Source of the DNA: Candidatus Magnetobacterium casense
GTDB taxonomy: Bacteria; Nitrospirota; Thermodesulfovibrionia; Thermodesulfovibrionales; Magnetobacteriaceae
Reading direction: 5' to 3'
Length of the DNA stretch: 64,000 nt
NCBI RefSeq assembly: GCF_000714715.1
Contig: NZ_JMFO01000009.1
Coordinates: 46,375 to 110,374, forward strand
Under the pieces are notes generated by a model. It did not search any database. It saw only the letters and a program-made list of their open reading frames with translations, and had not been told where the DNA came from. The position numbers and the translations under genes are program-made. Each line of letters opens with the position of its first letter. The first letter of the stretch is position 1. Below, piece after piece: positions 1-9,110 of this stretch.

Positions 1-879
1 CAGCTCCGTGTCCTTGAGCGGAGGTTTCACCGCCTGTTTGACGAGCTGATGACGTCAAGATCGCAACTTGAGCGACGTGCCTCCGATATGGAAAAACTCA
101 ACGACGAATTAAAAGAAGCCACCGCACAGTTGATCCAGTCGGCAAAGCTATCGGCCCTGGGAGAGCTTACCGCCGGTGTCGCACACGAACTCAACCAACC
201 CCTGAATGGCATAAAAATAGTCTGCCAGTCGGTCATTAAAGACATACAAAAAGGCCGCCATAACACCGACGAATTGCAAACCGACCTTACCGATATCGTG
301 GAACAGGTTGATAAGATGGCTGCCATCATTGACCATATGCGGATATTCACGCGCCGTACCGAGGCCATGAACACGGAACTCATAGATATAAACATCGTAG
401 TGGAAGGGCCGTTTAAACTGTTGGGGCAGCAATTGAAACTCAACGGAATCGATGTGATAAAAAACATGGCACCCGACCTCCCCCGTATTAATGGCGACAT
501 CATAAGGCTTGAACAGGTGTTTATAAACCTGATAAATAACGCCAAAAACGCCTTGAAAAATGTACCGGAAACCAACCCGGCTACGGACAAGACCCTTAAA
601 GTGAGTACCTACCTGACAACCAACAGCGACCTGCCCTCCTGCCCCAATGCCATAGTCGTAGAGGTAGAGGACAACGGCTCCGGTATCCCCGAATCTATAC
701 GGGATAAGATATTTCAACCATTTTTCACTACCAACGACCCCGGCAAAGGCACCGGTCTGGGGCTTTCCGTATCAAAGAAGATCGTAGACGAACACGGTGG
801 TACGATCTCTGTCCAGAGCGATGCCGACAGGGCAACGATATTCAGGGTCGTGCTGCCGATAGGCGAAAATAAACCTTAA
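1..879 (+). CDS. Sensor histidine kinase, C-terminal part (5' end outside window)
   Basis: The reading frame is open from base 1 without a start, so the gene begins upstream of the window; the first ATG at 49 is only an internal Met. A coiled-coil-like stretch precedes a HisKA domain whose H-box reads AGVAHELNQPL, with the phospho-accepting His at 184-186. A HATPase_c domain follows with an N-box (INLINNAKNAL), a G1 box (VEDNGSGIP), an F-box (PFFTTNDPG) and a G2 box (GTGLGLSVSKKIV). It should autophosphorylate and pass phosphate to a receiver. The next two genes downstream carry twin receivers and lie within 30 bases, so they are its likely partners. No transmembrane segment is visible in the part present; the sensor region is unknown. 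Confidence 0.93.
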   Translation, partial: QLRVLERRFHRLFDELMTSRSQLERRASDMEKLNDELKEATAQLIQSAKLSALGELTAGVAHELNQPLNGIKIVCQSVIKDIQKGRHNTDELQTDLTDIVEQVDKMAAIIDHMRIFTRRTEAMNTELIDINIVVEGPFKLLGQQLKLNGIDVIKNMAPDLPRINGDIIRLEQVFINLINNAKNALKNVPETNPATDKTLKVSTYLTTNSDLPSCPNAIVVEVEDNGSGIPESIRDKIFQPFFTTNDPGKGTGLGLSVSKKIVDEHGGTISVQSDADRATIFRVVLPIGENKP

Positions 880-905
880 GTAGTCTTTGTATGGAGGCAA
901 TTAAA

Positions 906-2126
906 ATGTACAAGGTACTGGTGATAGAAGACGATGAGGTAGCCAGAAAGCAATTGGCTAAATTCATTAAACATGAGGGGTTTGAGGTAACCGAGGCAGA
1001 GGATGGTCGTGCAGGGATTGATCTGTTTCGTTCGGAGAAGCCGCATATTGTCATTACGGATGTGAAGATGCCCAACGTTGGCGGTATGGAGGTAGTTCAT
1101 ACTATCAAGGAGTTATCACCTCATACCGATATAATCCTGGTTACCGCCTTTGGCGAAACGGACGTTGCCATAGCGGCGCTTCGTGAAGGGGTCATGGACT
1201 ATCTGAAAAAACCCGTAGACCTTAAGCTAATGAGAACGGCACTTGGAAGGGCAAAGGAAAATATTCTTATGCGGGAAGAGTACAACTTGCAACCGGCCAT
1301 ATTGCTGGTTGAAGACGAAGACCTGCCCCGCAAACGCCTGGTGAGGGTCCTGGAGAAAGAGAGCTGGAAGGTTATTCAGGCCGCAGACGGCGAGGAAGCT
1401 GTAAAGCTCTTTAAATCAAATAAAATAGATATTGTCCTGACGGACATCAAGATGCCTAAAATGAACGGTCTTCAGGCCCTGCATAACATGAGAGCCATAA
1501 GCACAGATTTTGAGTCTATCATCTTTACCGGATACGGCGACGAGGAAAGCGCCATACAGGCAATGCGTGAGGGGGCTATCAGCATGCTGAAAAAACCCGT
1601 CGATCTTGACCAGTTGATTGTGACGATAGAAAAGGCCGTAGAAAACCTCCAACTCGACAGGGTGTTAAGGTACCGCAACCGTGAACTTGAACTTGCCAAA
1701 CAGATAATCACCCAGATAACCGCTGAACATGAAGTCATCATTAACCTGCAGCAGTCGGTTATACAGCAGACGATGGATTTTGCAAGGAAGTTACTGGATG
1801 CCATCCCTATGGCACTGCTTGTTATAAAAAGGGATTTTACTGTGGTATACGTCAACAAGTCTCTTTCAAATATAATAGGTAATACCCCTGAGAGGTTAGA
1901 TGAACCCATGCTCATGAAAATGAAAAACATGGGTATAAAAGAGCTTTCCACCAATCAACTGACTGAAAAGATCAGCCGTCTGTATGAAACCCCGGGCAGT
2001 ATAGAGGTCATTAAAACCGGTGAGTTCTCATACCTCACCCTGACTCTGATTAAGATCGTTGCCGAGGAACGGGATAGCTATGTCTTGATTGCAGTGCGCG
2101 GGGAGAGACCCGATGCCAGAGTCTAG
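906..2126 (+). CDS. Twin-receiver response regulator with C-terminal PAS-like domain
   Basis: About 406 residues. Two CheY-like receiver domains (roughly residues 1-120 and 130-250) each have the acidic pair (EDDE, EDED), the phospho-Asp strand (ITDVKMP, LTDIKMP) and the KKPVDL Lys motif. A helical linker leads to a PAS-like domain (about 290-400, with AIPMALLVIKRDFTVVYVN). There is no DNA-binding or enzymatic output, so it probably acts by phospho-transfer or protein contact. I chose ATG 906 because the in-frame ATG at 891 overlaps the GGAGG ribosome binding site at 893-897, which is eight bases before 906. It sits between two histidine kinase genes on the same strand. Confidence 0.88.
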   Translation: MYKVLVIEDDEVARKQLAKFIKHEGFEVTEAEDGRAGIDLFRSEKPHIVITDVKMPNVGGMEVVHTIKELSPHTDIILVTAFGETDVAIAALREGVMDYLKKPVDLKLMRTALGRAKENILMREEYNLQPAILLVEDEDLPRKRLVRVLEKESWKVIQAADGEEAVKLFKSNKIDIVLTDIKMPKMNGLQALHNMRAISTDFESIIFTGYGDEESAIQAMREGAISMLKKPVDLDQLIVTIEKAVENLQLDRVLRYRNRELELAKQIITQITAEHEVIINLQQSVIQQTMDFARKLLDAIPMALLVIKRDFTVVYVNKSLSNIIGNTPERLDEPMLMKMKNMGIKELSTNQLTEKISRLYETPGSIEVIKTGEFSYLTLTLIKIVAEERDSYVLIAVRGERPDARV

Positions 2127-2129
2127 AGC

Positions 2130-3779
2130 ATGAATGCCAATAAGGTAACCGTACTGATTGTCGATGATGACAAGATAATAAGAGAGCAGTTAGAGAAAGA
2201 GGTGCTGAGGGGATTTTTTAACGTTGAGGTGGCAGAGGATGGCAAAACGGCCATTGAAATAATAAAACGCAGAGAGATCGGAATTCTCCTTGTTGACGTA
2301 AACCTCCCTGACATCAATGGGATTGACCTTATTCGCAAGGTCAAGGAGATAAAGTCCGGATGTGAGTTGATAGTCATCACCGGCTATGGTAACATCGACG
2401 TAGCCATCCAATCGCTGAGAAACGGCGCCATTGACTACATAGAAAAACCCGTCAACATCGATGAGTTTCAGGCAGCCCTGGGCAGGGCGCAGGAGAGACT
2501 CTCAGAGAGAGACCTGCTTATTGCCACCAGTTCAATTCTGATCATAGACGATGACGAAATAGTTACAAGAAGGCTTAGAACCTTTTTTGAACGAGAGGGC
2601 TATGAGGTCTTCACCGCGGCAAATGGATTAAGCGGACTGGAGACCATTGAGTTCAATAAAATAGACGTCGTCATCACGGATATACGGATGAAGGATATGG
2701 ACGGCATAGAAGTGCTCAAAAGGGCAAAGAGTTACTACAAGGATATCGAGTGCATAATGGTAACCGGTGTTAAAGACAACGATTATGCCATAAAATCGCT
2801 TCGTGCCGGGGCTGCCGATTACATAACCAAGCCCGTCAATCTCGACGAACTGCTCATGTCGGTAAAGAAGACCGTGGAGAGAATAAATCTCAATCGGACT
2901 CGTCTCTATAGGGCCAGGGAGCTTAAGATATCCTCAGAGATTATCTCAAGGATGAACGAAGAGCTTGAAAAACGTATACAGGAGCGTTCACGTGAACTTG
3001 ACCATATCCAGGCACAGCTATTTCAGACCTCCAAGCTGGCCACCCTGGGGGAGATGTCGGCGGGGATTGCCCATGAGATGAATCAACCCCTGGGGGGCAT
3101 AGCACTCGTTGCCAAGAGCTTTCGCAAACTCCTTGAGAGGGACAAGCTGACAAGGCAGGAGGTGGAATCAGGCCTTAATGATATAGAGACGTCGGTTAAG
3201 CGAATGTCCAGGATAATTCAGCATATACGGACCTTTGCCCGGCAGGATACCTTGAAATTCACGGAAGTGGATGTCATTGATACGGTAACCTCAGCATTCA
3301 GTCTCCTGGATGAGCAACTCAGGTTGCATGAGATAGAGGTTGTTAAAGACCTTGCCCCCGGCCTGCCCAAGATTATCGGCGAACCCTTTCAGCTGGAGCA
3401 GGTATGGATAAACCTCATCACAAACGCAAGGGATGCGCTCAATGAAAAGGCCAGGCAACTGAAGGCCAACAAGGCCAATTCCACGGCCTACAACAAATGT
3501 CTGAAGTTTTCCGTCCGGCACAACATCGACACTGCCTCGGTGGTTGTTTCGGTGAGCGACAACGGCACGGGAATGTCTCCGCATGTCAGGGAGAGGGTGC
3601 TGGAGCCGTTCTTTACAACCAAGGAAGTCGGACAGGCAACCGGCTTGGGGCTGTCCATAAGCTATGGCATCATCAAGAGTCACAAGGGCAGGTTGGAAAT
3701 AGACAGCATCGAAGGCGAAAGCTCTACAATCAGGGTATTGCTTTCAACGGACTATCCCCAGGAGGATGTCTCTGCCTGA
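2130..3779 (+). CDS. Twin-receiver hybrid histidine kinase
   Basis: 549 residues, soluble. Order of domains: receiver 1 (about 5-120, phospho-Asp in LLVDVNLP), receiver 2 (about 137-250, ITDIRMKD), a charged coiled coil (about 265-295), HisKA (AGIAHEMNQPLGG, about 310-370) and HATPase_c (INLITNARDAL, VSDNGTGMSP, EPFFTTKEVGQATGLGLS). Receivers placed before the kinase core are typical of kinases controlled by another phospho-donor rather than a ligand sensor. It starts three bases after the stop of the preceding twin-receiver gene and is clearly in the same operon. The H-box is close in sequence to those of the kinases at 1-879 and 19744, so these are paralogues. Confidence 0.92.
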   Translation: MNANKVTVLIVDDDKIIREQLEKEVLRGFFNVEVAEDGKTAIEIIKRREIGILLVDVNLPDINGIDLIRKVKEIKSGCELIVITGYGNIDVAIQSLRNGAIDYIEKPVNIDEFQAALGRAQERLSERDLLIATSSILIIDDDEIVTRRLRTFFEREGYEVFTAANGLSGLETIEFNKIDVVITDIRMKDMDGIEVLKRAKSYYKDIECIMVTGVKDNDYAIKSLRAGAADYITKPVNLDELLMSVKKTVERINLNRTRLYRARELKISSEIISRMNEELEKRIQERSRELDHIQAQLFQTSKLATLGEMSAGIAHEMNQPLGGIALVAKSFRKLLERDKLTRQEVESGLNDIETSVKRMSRIIQHIRTFARQDTLKFTEVDVIDTVTSAFSLLDEQLRLHEIEVVKDLAPGLPKIIGEPFQLEQVWINLITNARDALNEKARQLKANKANSTAYNKCLKFSVRHNIDTASVVVSVSDNGTGMSPHVRERVLEPFFTTKEVGQATGLGLSISYGIIKSHKGRLEIDSIEGESSTIRVLLSTDYPQEDVSA

Positions 3780-3782
3780 GCA

Positions 3783-5207
3783 TCAAAATCTTTTCGTGTA
3801 TTGCAGTTGCCTGAAAGAGAGTTTAAACTCTGTTCCGCCCTTTGTGTTCATTTCGATTTTCCCTTTGAGCTGATACTCAGCCAGTATCTTTATCAGCTTT
3901 AATCCCAGCGACGACGACTTGTTTATGTCAAAGCCATCAGGGATGCCCTTGCCGTTATCCCTGACGATTAATTCGTATGCCTTTTCATGACCATTGGTGG
4001 CACAGACCTCTCTGAGTGATATGTGAAGCTCACCCGATGTCATTTCGGTAAAGGCGTGTTTGAGGGCGTTTGTCACAAGTTCGTTTATGATAAGGCAGCA
4101 TGGCACGGCCGTGTCCATTGCTATATAGACGTCATTGATATCCATGTTCAGTGCAATCCTGGATGGTTCAACGCAGTATGAATGAAGGATATCGGTTACG
4201 AGTTCCCTAGTGTAATCGGCAAAGTTCACCTCGGAGAGATTGTCGCTTTGGTATAGCATCTTGTGTACGAGGGACATGGACCTTATTCTGTTTTTCATTT
4301 CCTGGCACATGCTTATGGTTTTTTTATCCCCGATGTCTTCAATATGTAGGTCTATGAGGCTTGAGATGATCTCCATATTGTTTTTTACCCTGTGATGAAT
4401 CTCTCGTAGCAAGAGGGTTTTTTCCTGAAGTGATGCCTGGATTTTCTCTTCGTAGAGCTTTCTCTGGGTGATGTCCTTGAATATGTGGATTGAGCCTTTA
4501 AACTTGCCATCTTTGGTAAATATGGGAGAAGCGGTTATCTCAAAATGGGCATTAAGTGCCGGATAAAAAATCTCTTTCATACACGCCCCCCTGCCATCAT
4601 AGGTCCTGAGATGAAGACACTGGGAGATATCGTTGTCAATGCAATCGAATATCTCATAGCATGGATTGATGCCGGAGGCATCCGGTTTAAATCCGAAGGT
4701 ATCGGTGAAGGCCCTGTTTGCCTTAATTATGTTATAGTGTTCGTCATGAATGGACAGGCAATCAGTGACACAGTTAAAGGTGATCTCCCATTCGTTGACA
4801 CTTGTTTCGAGTTTCCTGACGTATGTATCTATTTTCGCCTGCATGGTCTGTTTTTCTGTTGCCTTGTCGATTGCGATCTTAAGTTCGTCGTATTCCAGGG
4901 GTTTCTGGATGTAGCCAAAGGCGCCCTCTTTCATTGCCTCGATAGCCGTATCAACGCCTCCGTGGCCGGTTATGAAGATGACCTCGGTTGTTTTGTTTTT
5001 CTTTTTCACCTGTTTTAAAACCTCTATGCCATCCATCCTGGGCATTTTTATATCGGCAACGATAACGTCAGGGGCTTCACGTTCAAATACCTCCAGGCCC
5101 TCGATACCATTTTCAGCCGAATAAGTCTCAAAGTCATCAAGCACAAGGAGGTTCTTGAGTCTCTCTCTGATAATAATCTCATCGTCTATTACTAATATCT
5201 TTGTCAT
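3783..5207 (-). CDS. REC-PAS-HisKA_2 histidine kinase
   Basis: 474 residues. An N-terminal receiver (phospho-Asp about residue 52 in VADIKMPRMDG, Lys in QKPLEY) is followed by a coiled coil, a PAS domain (about 140-260; conserved NRAFTDTFG) and a HisKA_2 dimerisation domain with the LREIHHRVKNNMEIISSL signature. The HATPase domain has the N-box NELVTNALKHA and RDNGKGIP. HisKA_2 kinases belong to the HWE-like group. The start overlaps the purC stop by four bases (ATGA, 5204-5207), so translation is coupled to purC although the functions are unrelated. It converges with the signalling operon on the plus strand, whose last stop is three bases away, with no room for a terminator. Confidence 0.92.
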   Translation of the reverse strand: MTKILVIDDEIIIRERLKNLLVLDDFETYSAENGIEGLEVFEREAPDVIVADIKMPRMDGIEVLKQVKKKNKTTEVIFITGHGGVDTAIEAMKEGAFGYIQKPLEYDELKIAIDKATEKQTMQAKIDTYVRKLETSVNEWEITFNCVTDCLSIHDEHYNIIKANRAFTDTFGFKPDASGINPCYEIFDCIDNDISQCLHLRTYDGRGACMKEIFYPALNAHFEITASPIFTKDGKFKGSIHIFKDITQRKLYEEKIQASLQEKTLLLREIHHRVKNNMEIISSLIDLHIEDIGDKKTISMCQEMKNRIRSMSLVHKMLYQSDNLSEVNFADYTRELVTDILHSYCVEPSRIALNMDINDVYIAMDTAVPCCLIINELVTNALKHAFTEMTSGELHISLREVCATNGHEKAYELIVRDNGKGIPDGFDINKSSSLGLKLIKILAEYQLKGKIEMNTKGGTEFKLSFRQLQYTKRF

Positions 5208-6097
5208 TGGGATGTCAGAATTTCGAGGATTTGTCTGTATCTGTCGGCGGTCTTTGACACGACGTTATCGGGCAGTACCGGGCCGGGATAGGTCTGTGCC
5301 CAGTCCTGCGTCAACAGGTAGTCCCTGACTATTTGTTTGTCGAAGCTGTCCTGCCCTCGTCCGGATGCATAGCCGGCAGCCGGCCAGAACCGTGAGGAGT
5401 CCGGGGTCAGGACTTCGTCTATGAGGATCAGCCCGTTATCGCAGAGGCCAAACTCAAACTTCGTATCGGCGATGATGATCCCCCTGGACAGGGCGTGATT
5501 GGCTGCCCGGTTGTAGATATCTATGCTCAAACTCTTTAGCGTTTCGGCCATCTCCGCACCAACAATGGAGACGGTCTCCGCAAAGGATATGTTGACGTCG
5601 TGTCCGGTATCGGCCTTGGTGCTTGGGGTGAAGATTGGTTGTGGCAATCGCTGTGATTCCTGCAGTCCTTCCGGCAGGGGTATGCCGCAGATGCAGCCGC
5701 TTCTCTGGTAGTCCTTCCAGCCGGAACCGGTGATGTAGCCGCGCACTATGCACTCAACGGGCAGGGGGGTTGCCTTTTTCACAAGCATGGTTCTGCCGCT
5801 GAGGATTGCCCTGTCTTCTTCCCCTGTGATGCCGGGGAAGTCGTTGACCTCGGCAGAGACCAGATGGTTGCCAATGATATCCTCCACGAGCCTGAACCAG
5901 AACACGGATAGCCTGGTCAGTATCTCCCCCTTTGACGGTATCCCCGATGGCAGTACCACGTCAAAGGCAGACAACCTGTCCGTGACCACCATCAACAGGT
6001 GTTGTCCGCAGTCGTATATGTCTCTGACCTTGCCACGCTTGATGAGCCTAAGCCCCTTGATGTCTGTCTGTAGAACTATTTCACTCCTTGATGTCAT
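5204..6097 (-). CDS. purC: Phosphoribosylaminoimidazole-succinocarboxamide synthase
   Basis: 297 residues, full length for the longer SAICAR synthetase type. It joins CAIR and aspartate with ATP in de novo purine synthesis, in the cytosol. Visible family motifs are KRGKVRDIYD at the N-terminus, DRLSAFDVVLPSGIPSKG, the PVECIVRGYITGSGWKDY segment, DTKFEFG and the LIDEVLTPDSSRFWPA block near the C-terminus. It is the only purine gene in the window. It overlaps the downstream REC-PAS kinase by four bases. The 89 bases before it contain no strong promoter that I can assign. Confidence 0.97.
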   Translation of the reverse strand: MTSRSEIVLQTDIKGLRLIKRGKVRDIYDCGQHLLMVVTDRLSAFDVVLPSGIPSKGEILTRLSVFWFRLVEDIIGNHLVSAEVNDFPGITGEEDRAILSGRTMLVKKATPLPVECIVRGYITGSGWKDYQRSGCICGIPLPEGLQESQRLPQPIFTPSTKADTGHDVNISFAETVSIVGAEMAETLKSLSIDIYNRAANHALSRGIIIADTKFEFGLCDNGLILIDEVLTPDSSRFWPAAGYASGRGQDSFDKQIVRDYLLTQDWAQTYPGPVLPDNVVSKTADRYRQILEILTSQ

Positions 6098-6186
6098 AAT
6101 AAAATCCTTTCAGTCGTTTTTTTTGACAGTACTACACAAGCAGCGAACCCCCATCACCCCTCCTACCATACAAGGAGGATTGCACA

Positions 6187-7743
6187 TCACACACTCTTTC
6201 TGAGGTCGGCAATGTCCTGCAGGGTAGTGTCGAGTTTATTTTTGATATCTGCGTACTTTGATGGTGCCGATGATTGTGTGAAGATTGTCAGGGCCTCCTC
6301 ATATGCCTTGACGGCCCGCTGTAGGTTGTCCTCGGCGTTATGGACAAGGGCAAGGGCACAGTAGCAGTTACCCAGACTGTGCTGAGTCATACCATACTTG
6401 AAGGGATACTGTTGCGCAAACTCGAACTTGAGCGCCTTTTCATAGTACCGGATTGCCTTGTAGAGGTTCTCCGCCTTGTCGCAACACGTGGAGAGTTCGC
6501 CGTAGGCGTTACCCAGATGGCATTGCGTTATAAAGTAGTCAAAGGTGGAGCGTTGTGGCGAATAGACCTTGAGGGCCTCCTTGAAGGAAAAGACGGCCAA
6601 TTTAAGGTTTGACTCCTTGTTCTGCGTCTGGGACAGTATGCTGTAGGCGCTGCCGAGATTGTTTTGAGTCATACCGTACTCCATCGGATACTTATCGGGC
6701 GTGTAGACCTTCAATGATTCATTAAATGCCTGTATCGCCTCTGCCAGGTTGTTTTCCCTGTCGCGTATCTCAGAGAGCAGTCCGAAGGTGCTTCCCAGGT
6801 TGTTTTGTGCCATTCCGTAGTCTTTTGCGTATTCGGTGGGCGTCCACACCCGCAGTGACTCCTTGTAGGCAGTAACGGCCATCTGGAGGTTTTCTTCCTT
6901 ATCCTTTAGTTCCGCCAGGTCACAGAGAGAGTTTCCGAGGTCGTTTTGTGTTATTGCGTACTCTGTGGCAGAGAACTCCAGCGAGCGAACCGTCAGGGCA
7001 TCCCTGTAGGCCTCCACCGACTTGGTCAGAAATTCGGCCCGGTCCTGGAACGATGCAAGTTCCCAGTAGGCGTGCCCCAGGCTGATCTTTATGTGTCCGT
7101 ATTCGATGGCATGTTCCTGGTTGTTTCTGACCCTCAGGGCCTCTTCGTAGGCGACAATGGCCTTGGTAAGGTGCTTCTCCCTGTCGCGGCATACCGAGAT
7201 TGCCCTGAAGGCATGACCGAGGCTGGTCTGGACGTGTCCATACTTTTCGGGGTTGTTTTCGGCGGTGTATACCTTGAGCACCTTTTCGTAGGCCTGGATG
7301 GTTTTTTGGATATTTTCCTCCTTGTTGCACATTTCGGAGAGCGCCCACCACGCATTTGCAAGGTTATTCTGTGCTGCTCCGTAGTCAGCGGGATAATCCT
7401 TTACCGTATACACGGTCAGGGCGTCTTCATAGGCCTCCAGTGCCTTGAGGATGTTTTCCTCCCTCTTGTTGCCAACGGCCAGCTTACGAAAACAGATACC
7501 CATGTTGTTCTTTATATGGCCATAGAGTACGGGCATTTTCTTCTCCGACACACGCTCCAGCACATCGGAATATATGCCCAGGGCATCCTCGTGGTTGTTT
7601 TCCTCAAGCAGTATATCGGCCCTCTCCACGGCGTCTGTGATGACGCTAAGGGCTTTGTGTCTCATATGCTTTACGTACACAATCAGTATGACAACTATCG
7701 CAACCGGTACTCCAAGCAGAACTAATTGTATGTTTTCAGTCAT
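6187..7743 (-). CDS. Membrane-anchored tetratricopeptide repeat protein
   Basis: About 518 residues. One hydrophobic segment near the N-terminus (LVLLGVPVAIVVILIVYV) probably anchors it in the inner membrane. The rest is about eleven 42-residue TPR-like units, each with a pattern such as YGxxQNNLGxAxxxLSEL followed by NLxxAIxAYEEALxVYT. The longer spacing resembles the repeats used in bacterial signalling scaffolds. The ATG at 7743 is preferred over an in-frame GTG at 7752, since AAGGTGG lies just before it. It overlaps the stop of the HEAT gene by eight bases, so the two are co-translated. Function is not known; scaffolding of a protein complex is inference. Confidence 0.85.
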   Translation of the reverse strand: MTENIQLVLLGVPVAIVVILIVYVKHMRHKALSVITDAVERADILLEENNHEDALGIYSDVLERVSEKKMPVLYGHIKNNMGICFRKLAVGNKREENILKALEAYEDALTVYTVKDYPADYGAAQNNLANAWWALSEMCNKEENIQKTIQAYEKVLKVYTAENNPEKYGHVQTSLGHAFRAISVCRDREKHLTKAIVAYEEALRVRNNQEHAIEYGHIKISLGHAYWELASFQDRAEFLTKSVEAYRDALTVRSLEFSATEYAITQNDLGNSLCDLAELKDKEENLQMAVTAYKESLRVWTPTEYAKDYGMAQNNLGSTFGLLSEIRDRENNLAEAIQAFNESLKVYTPDKYPMEYGMTQNNLGSAYSILSQTQNKESNLKLAVFSFKEALKVYSPQRSTFDYFITQCHLGNAYGELSTCCDKAENLYKAIRYYEKALKFEFAQQYPFKYGMTQHSLGNCYCALALVHNAEDNLQRAVKAYEEALTIFTQSSAPSKYADIKNKLDTTLQDIADLRKSV

Positions 7744-8215
7744 CCCCCCCACCTTTATTTAAAACAGATAATATCGAATCTATTGAATCTTGGGCAGTTT
7801 GTGCCACTTCCGTGTTTTCATCAGCCAGCAGCCCCTGAAGCGGAACGATATGTCTCTCCTGCCCGATGATACCAAAGGCATAAGCCACATCACCTCTGAC
7901 ATTGGGACTATCGTCACTCAACAACGGCACGATGCTGTCGGCAATATCCTGTACAATATCAAGACCCTGCTCCTTCAGCGCCTCGACCAGCGCAATGGCC
8001 CCTATGCGCACACGCAGCCTCTCATCCCTCAAGAGCACCGCAACAACACCGTACATACCGGCGTCATACCTGAGCATGTCGATGATATTATCAAGGAAAC
8101 CCTTTTCCATATAATCGGCTATCATTGCTTCAAGCCCCTGCTGATTCCCAGATGAATCCATGTCTACTAACGTAACCGTTGCTTCATTTTTAATGTATGT
8201 TCCAAATATACTCAA
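7736..8215 (-). CDS. HEAT-repeat protein
   Basis: 159 residues, soluble and acidic. Helical repeats of the HEAT/armadillo type are visible from about residue 60 (LRDERLRVRIGAIALVEAL; LLSDDSPNVRGDVAYAFG; LLADENTEVAQTAQDSI). Such proteins bind other proteins. The only start in frame at the 5' end is TTG 8215 with no clear ribosome binding site; a later ATG at 8161 is the alternative. It overlaps the TPR gene by eight bases, which suggests that the two repeat proteins work together. I cannot name a function. Confidence 0.75.
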   Translation of the reverse strand: MSIFGTYIKNEATVTLVDMDSSGNQQGLEAMIADYMEKGFLDNIIDMLRYDAGMYGVVAVLLRDERLRVRIGAIALVEALKEQGLDIVQDIADSIVPLLSDDSPNVRGDVAYAFGIIGQERHIVPLQGLLADENTEVAQTAQDSIDSILSVLNKGGGDD

Positions 8216-8283
8216 ACTATTTTACAGGATTAGGTAAAAAAAGTGCCAATATGCAATATAAAAATTTTGTATCTTCTTTATAT

Positions 8284-8396
8284 GGTAGCACTCCGGTCCG
8301 GCGTGGTCACATCGCTTAAACACAGTGACAATGGCATGCTACGAAAACATAAAAGTGGCTTAAATCCTGACAACCACGGTTGATTGTGGTGCTACC
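8284..8396. repeat. 113-bp dispersed element with GGTAGCAC inverted ends (copy 1)
   Basis: Starts GGTAGCAC and ends GTGCTACC. A second copy of exactly the same length lies at 43810-43922 and is about 85% identical by eye. A partial copy of the right half is at 40300-40345. No coding capacity. The terminal inverted match is eight bases, then becomes imperfect. It looks like a small non-autonomous mobile element. No flanking duplication is obvious here. Confidence 0.75.
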
Positions 8397-8409
8397 GCAA
8401 TTCGCACCC

Positions 8410-8438
8410 TTGACAATAATACGACAGCCTATTAGTAT
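8410..8438 (+). promoter_or_regulatory. Possible sigma-70 promoter for the phosphatase gene
   Basis: TTGACA at 8410-8415, 17-base spacer, then TAGTAT at 8433-8438. If used, transcription would begin at about 8445, at or after the TTG start of the next gene, so either the message is nearly leaderless or another promoter is used. It lies just outside the 113-bp repeat. Confidence 0.35.
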
Positions 8439-8441
8439 ATA

Positions 8442-9104
8442 TTGTTGAAAGAAATTAAGCGACAGATTGCCATTGGAGATATACATGGTTGTTATGGCCT
8501 CATGGTTGACCTGCTGGAGGACGTCATAAGGTTTGACCCTGAGACGGACCAACTGGTCTTTATCGGTGACTACATAGACAGAGGCGATAAGAGTATGCAC
8601 GTGGTGACATACGTTGACGCCCTGAGAAAAAAGTATCCCGACAACGTAGTCCTCCTGATGGGTAATCACGAGCTGCTTGCCCACAGTGCATTTAAAACCA
8701 GGGAAAGCAATCACGTTCAACTGTGGTTTATCAACGGCGGCATCAACACGATAAACAGCTATGGTAACTACGAAAATGCACAAAAGCACCTAGTCCCCTT
8801 CATAGACACGCTCCGGTACTACTATGAGACGCCTTCCCACATCTTTGTCCACGGAGGCATCCCCATGGGCGAAACACTCCAGAGTGCCCAGCCAAAGGCC
8901 CTGCTGTGGGACAGGAACTACGATCGCTACCGTGGTAAGACAATCATCGTAGGACACACCCCCCACAAGGTCGTCACAAAGTACAAGAGTGCCGTTGCCA
9001 TAGACACGGGGGCCGTCTATACCGGCAAGCTATCCGCCTACGACCCAATCAACGATTGCATATACGAGACGGTAGACCTCGACAGTCGTAAGTCGGCCAA
9101 GTAG
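8442..9104 (+). CDS. Calcineurin-like Ser/Thr protein phosphatase
   Basis: 220 residues. The metallophosphoesterase motifs are complete: GDIHGCY (about residue 13), FIGDYIDRGDKS, MGNHELL, HGGIP and IVGHTPHK. They form a two-metal phosphatase site as in the PrpA/PrpE and ApaH groups. Substrate may be phosphoproteins or a dinucleotide; the sequence does not decide. The start is uncertain: TTG 8442 or TTG 8445, without a ribosome binding site. It ends seven bases before tgt and probably shares its transcript. Confidence 0.9.
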   Translation: MLKEIKRQIAIGDIHGCYGLMVDLLEDVIRFDPETDQLVFIGDYIDRGDKSMHVVTYVDALRKKYPDNVVLLMGNHELLAHSAFKTRESNHVQLWFINGGINTINSYGNYENAQKHLVPFIDTLRYYYETPSHIFVHGGIPMGETLQSAQPKALLWDRNYDRYRGKTIIVGHTPHKVVTKYKSAVAIDTGAVYTGKLSAYDPINDCIYETVDLDSRKSAK

Positions 9105-9110
9105 ACAGCG

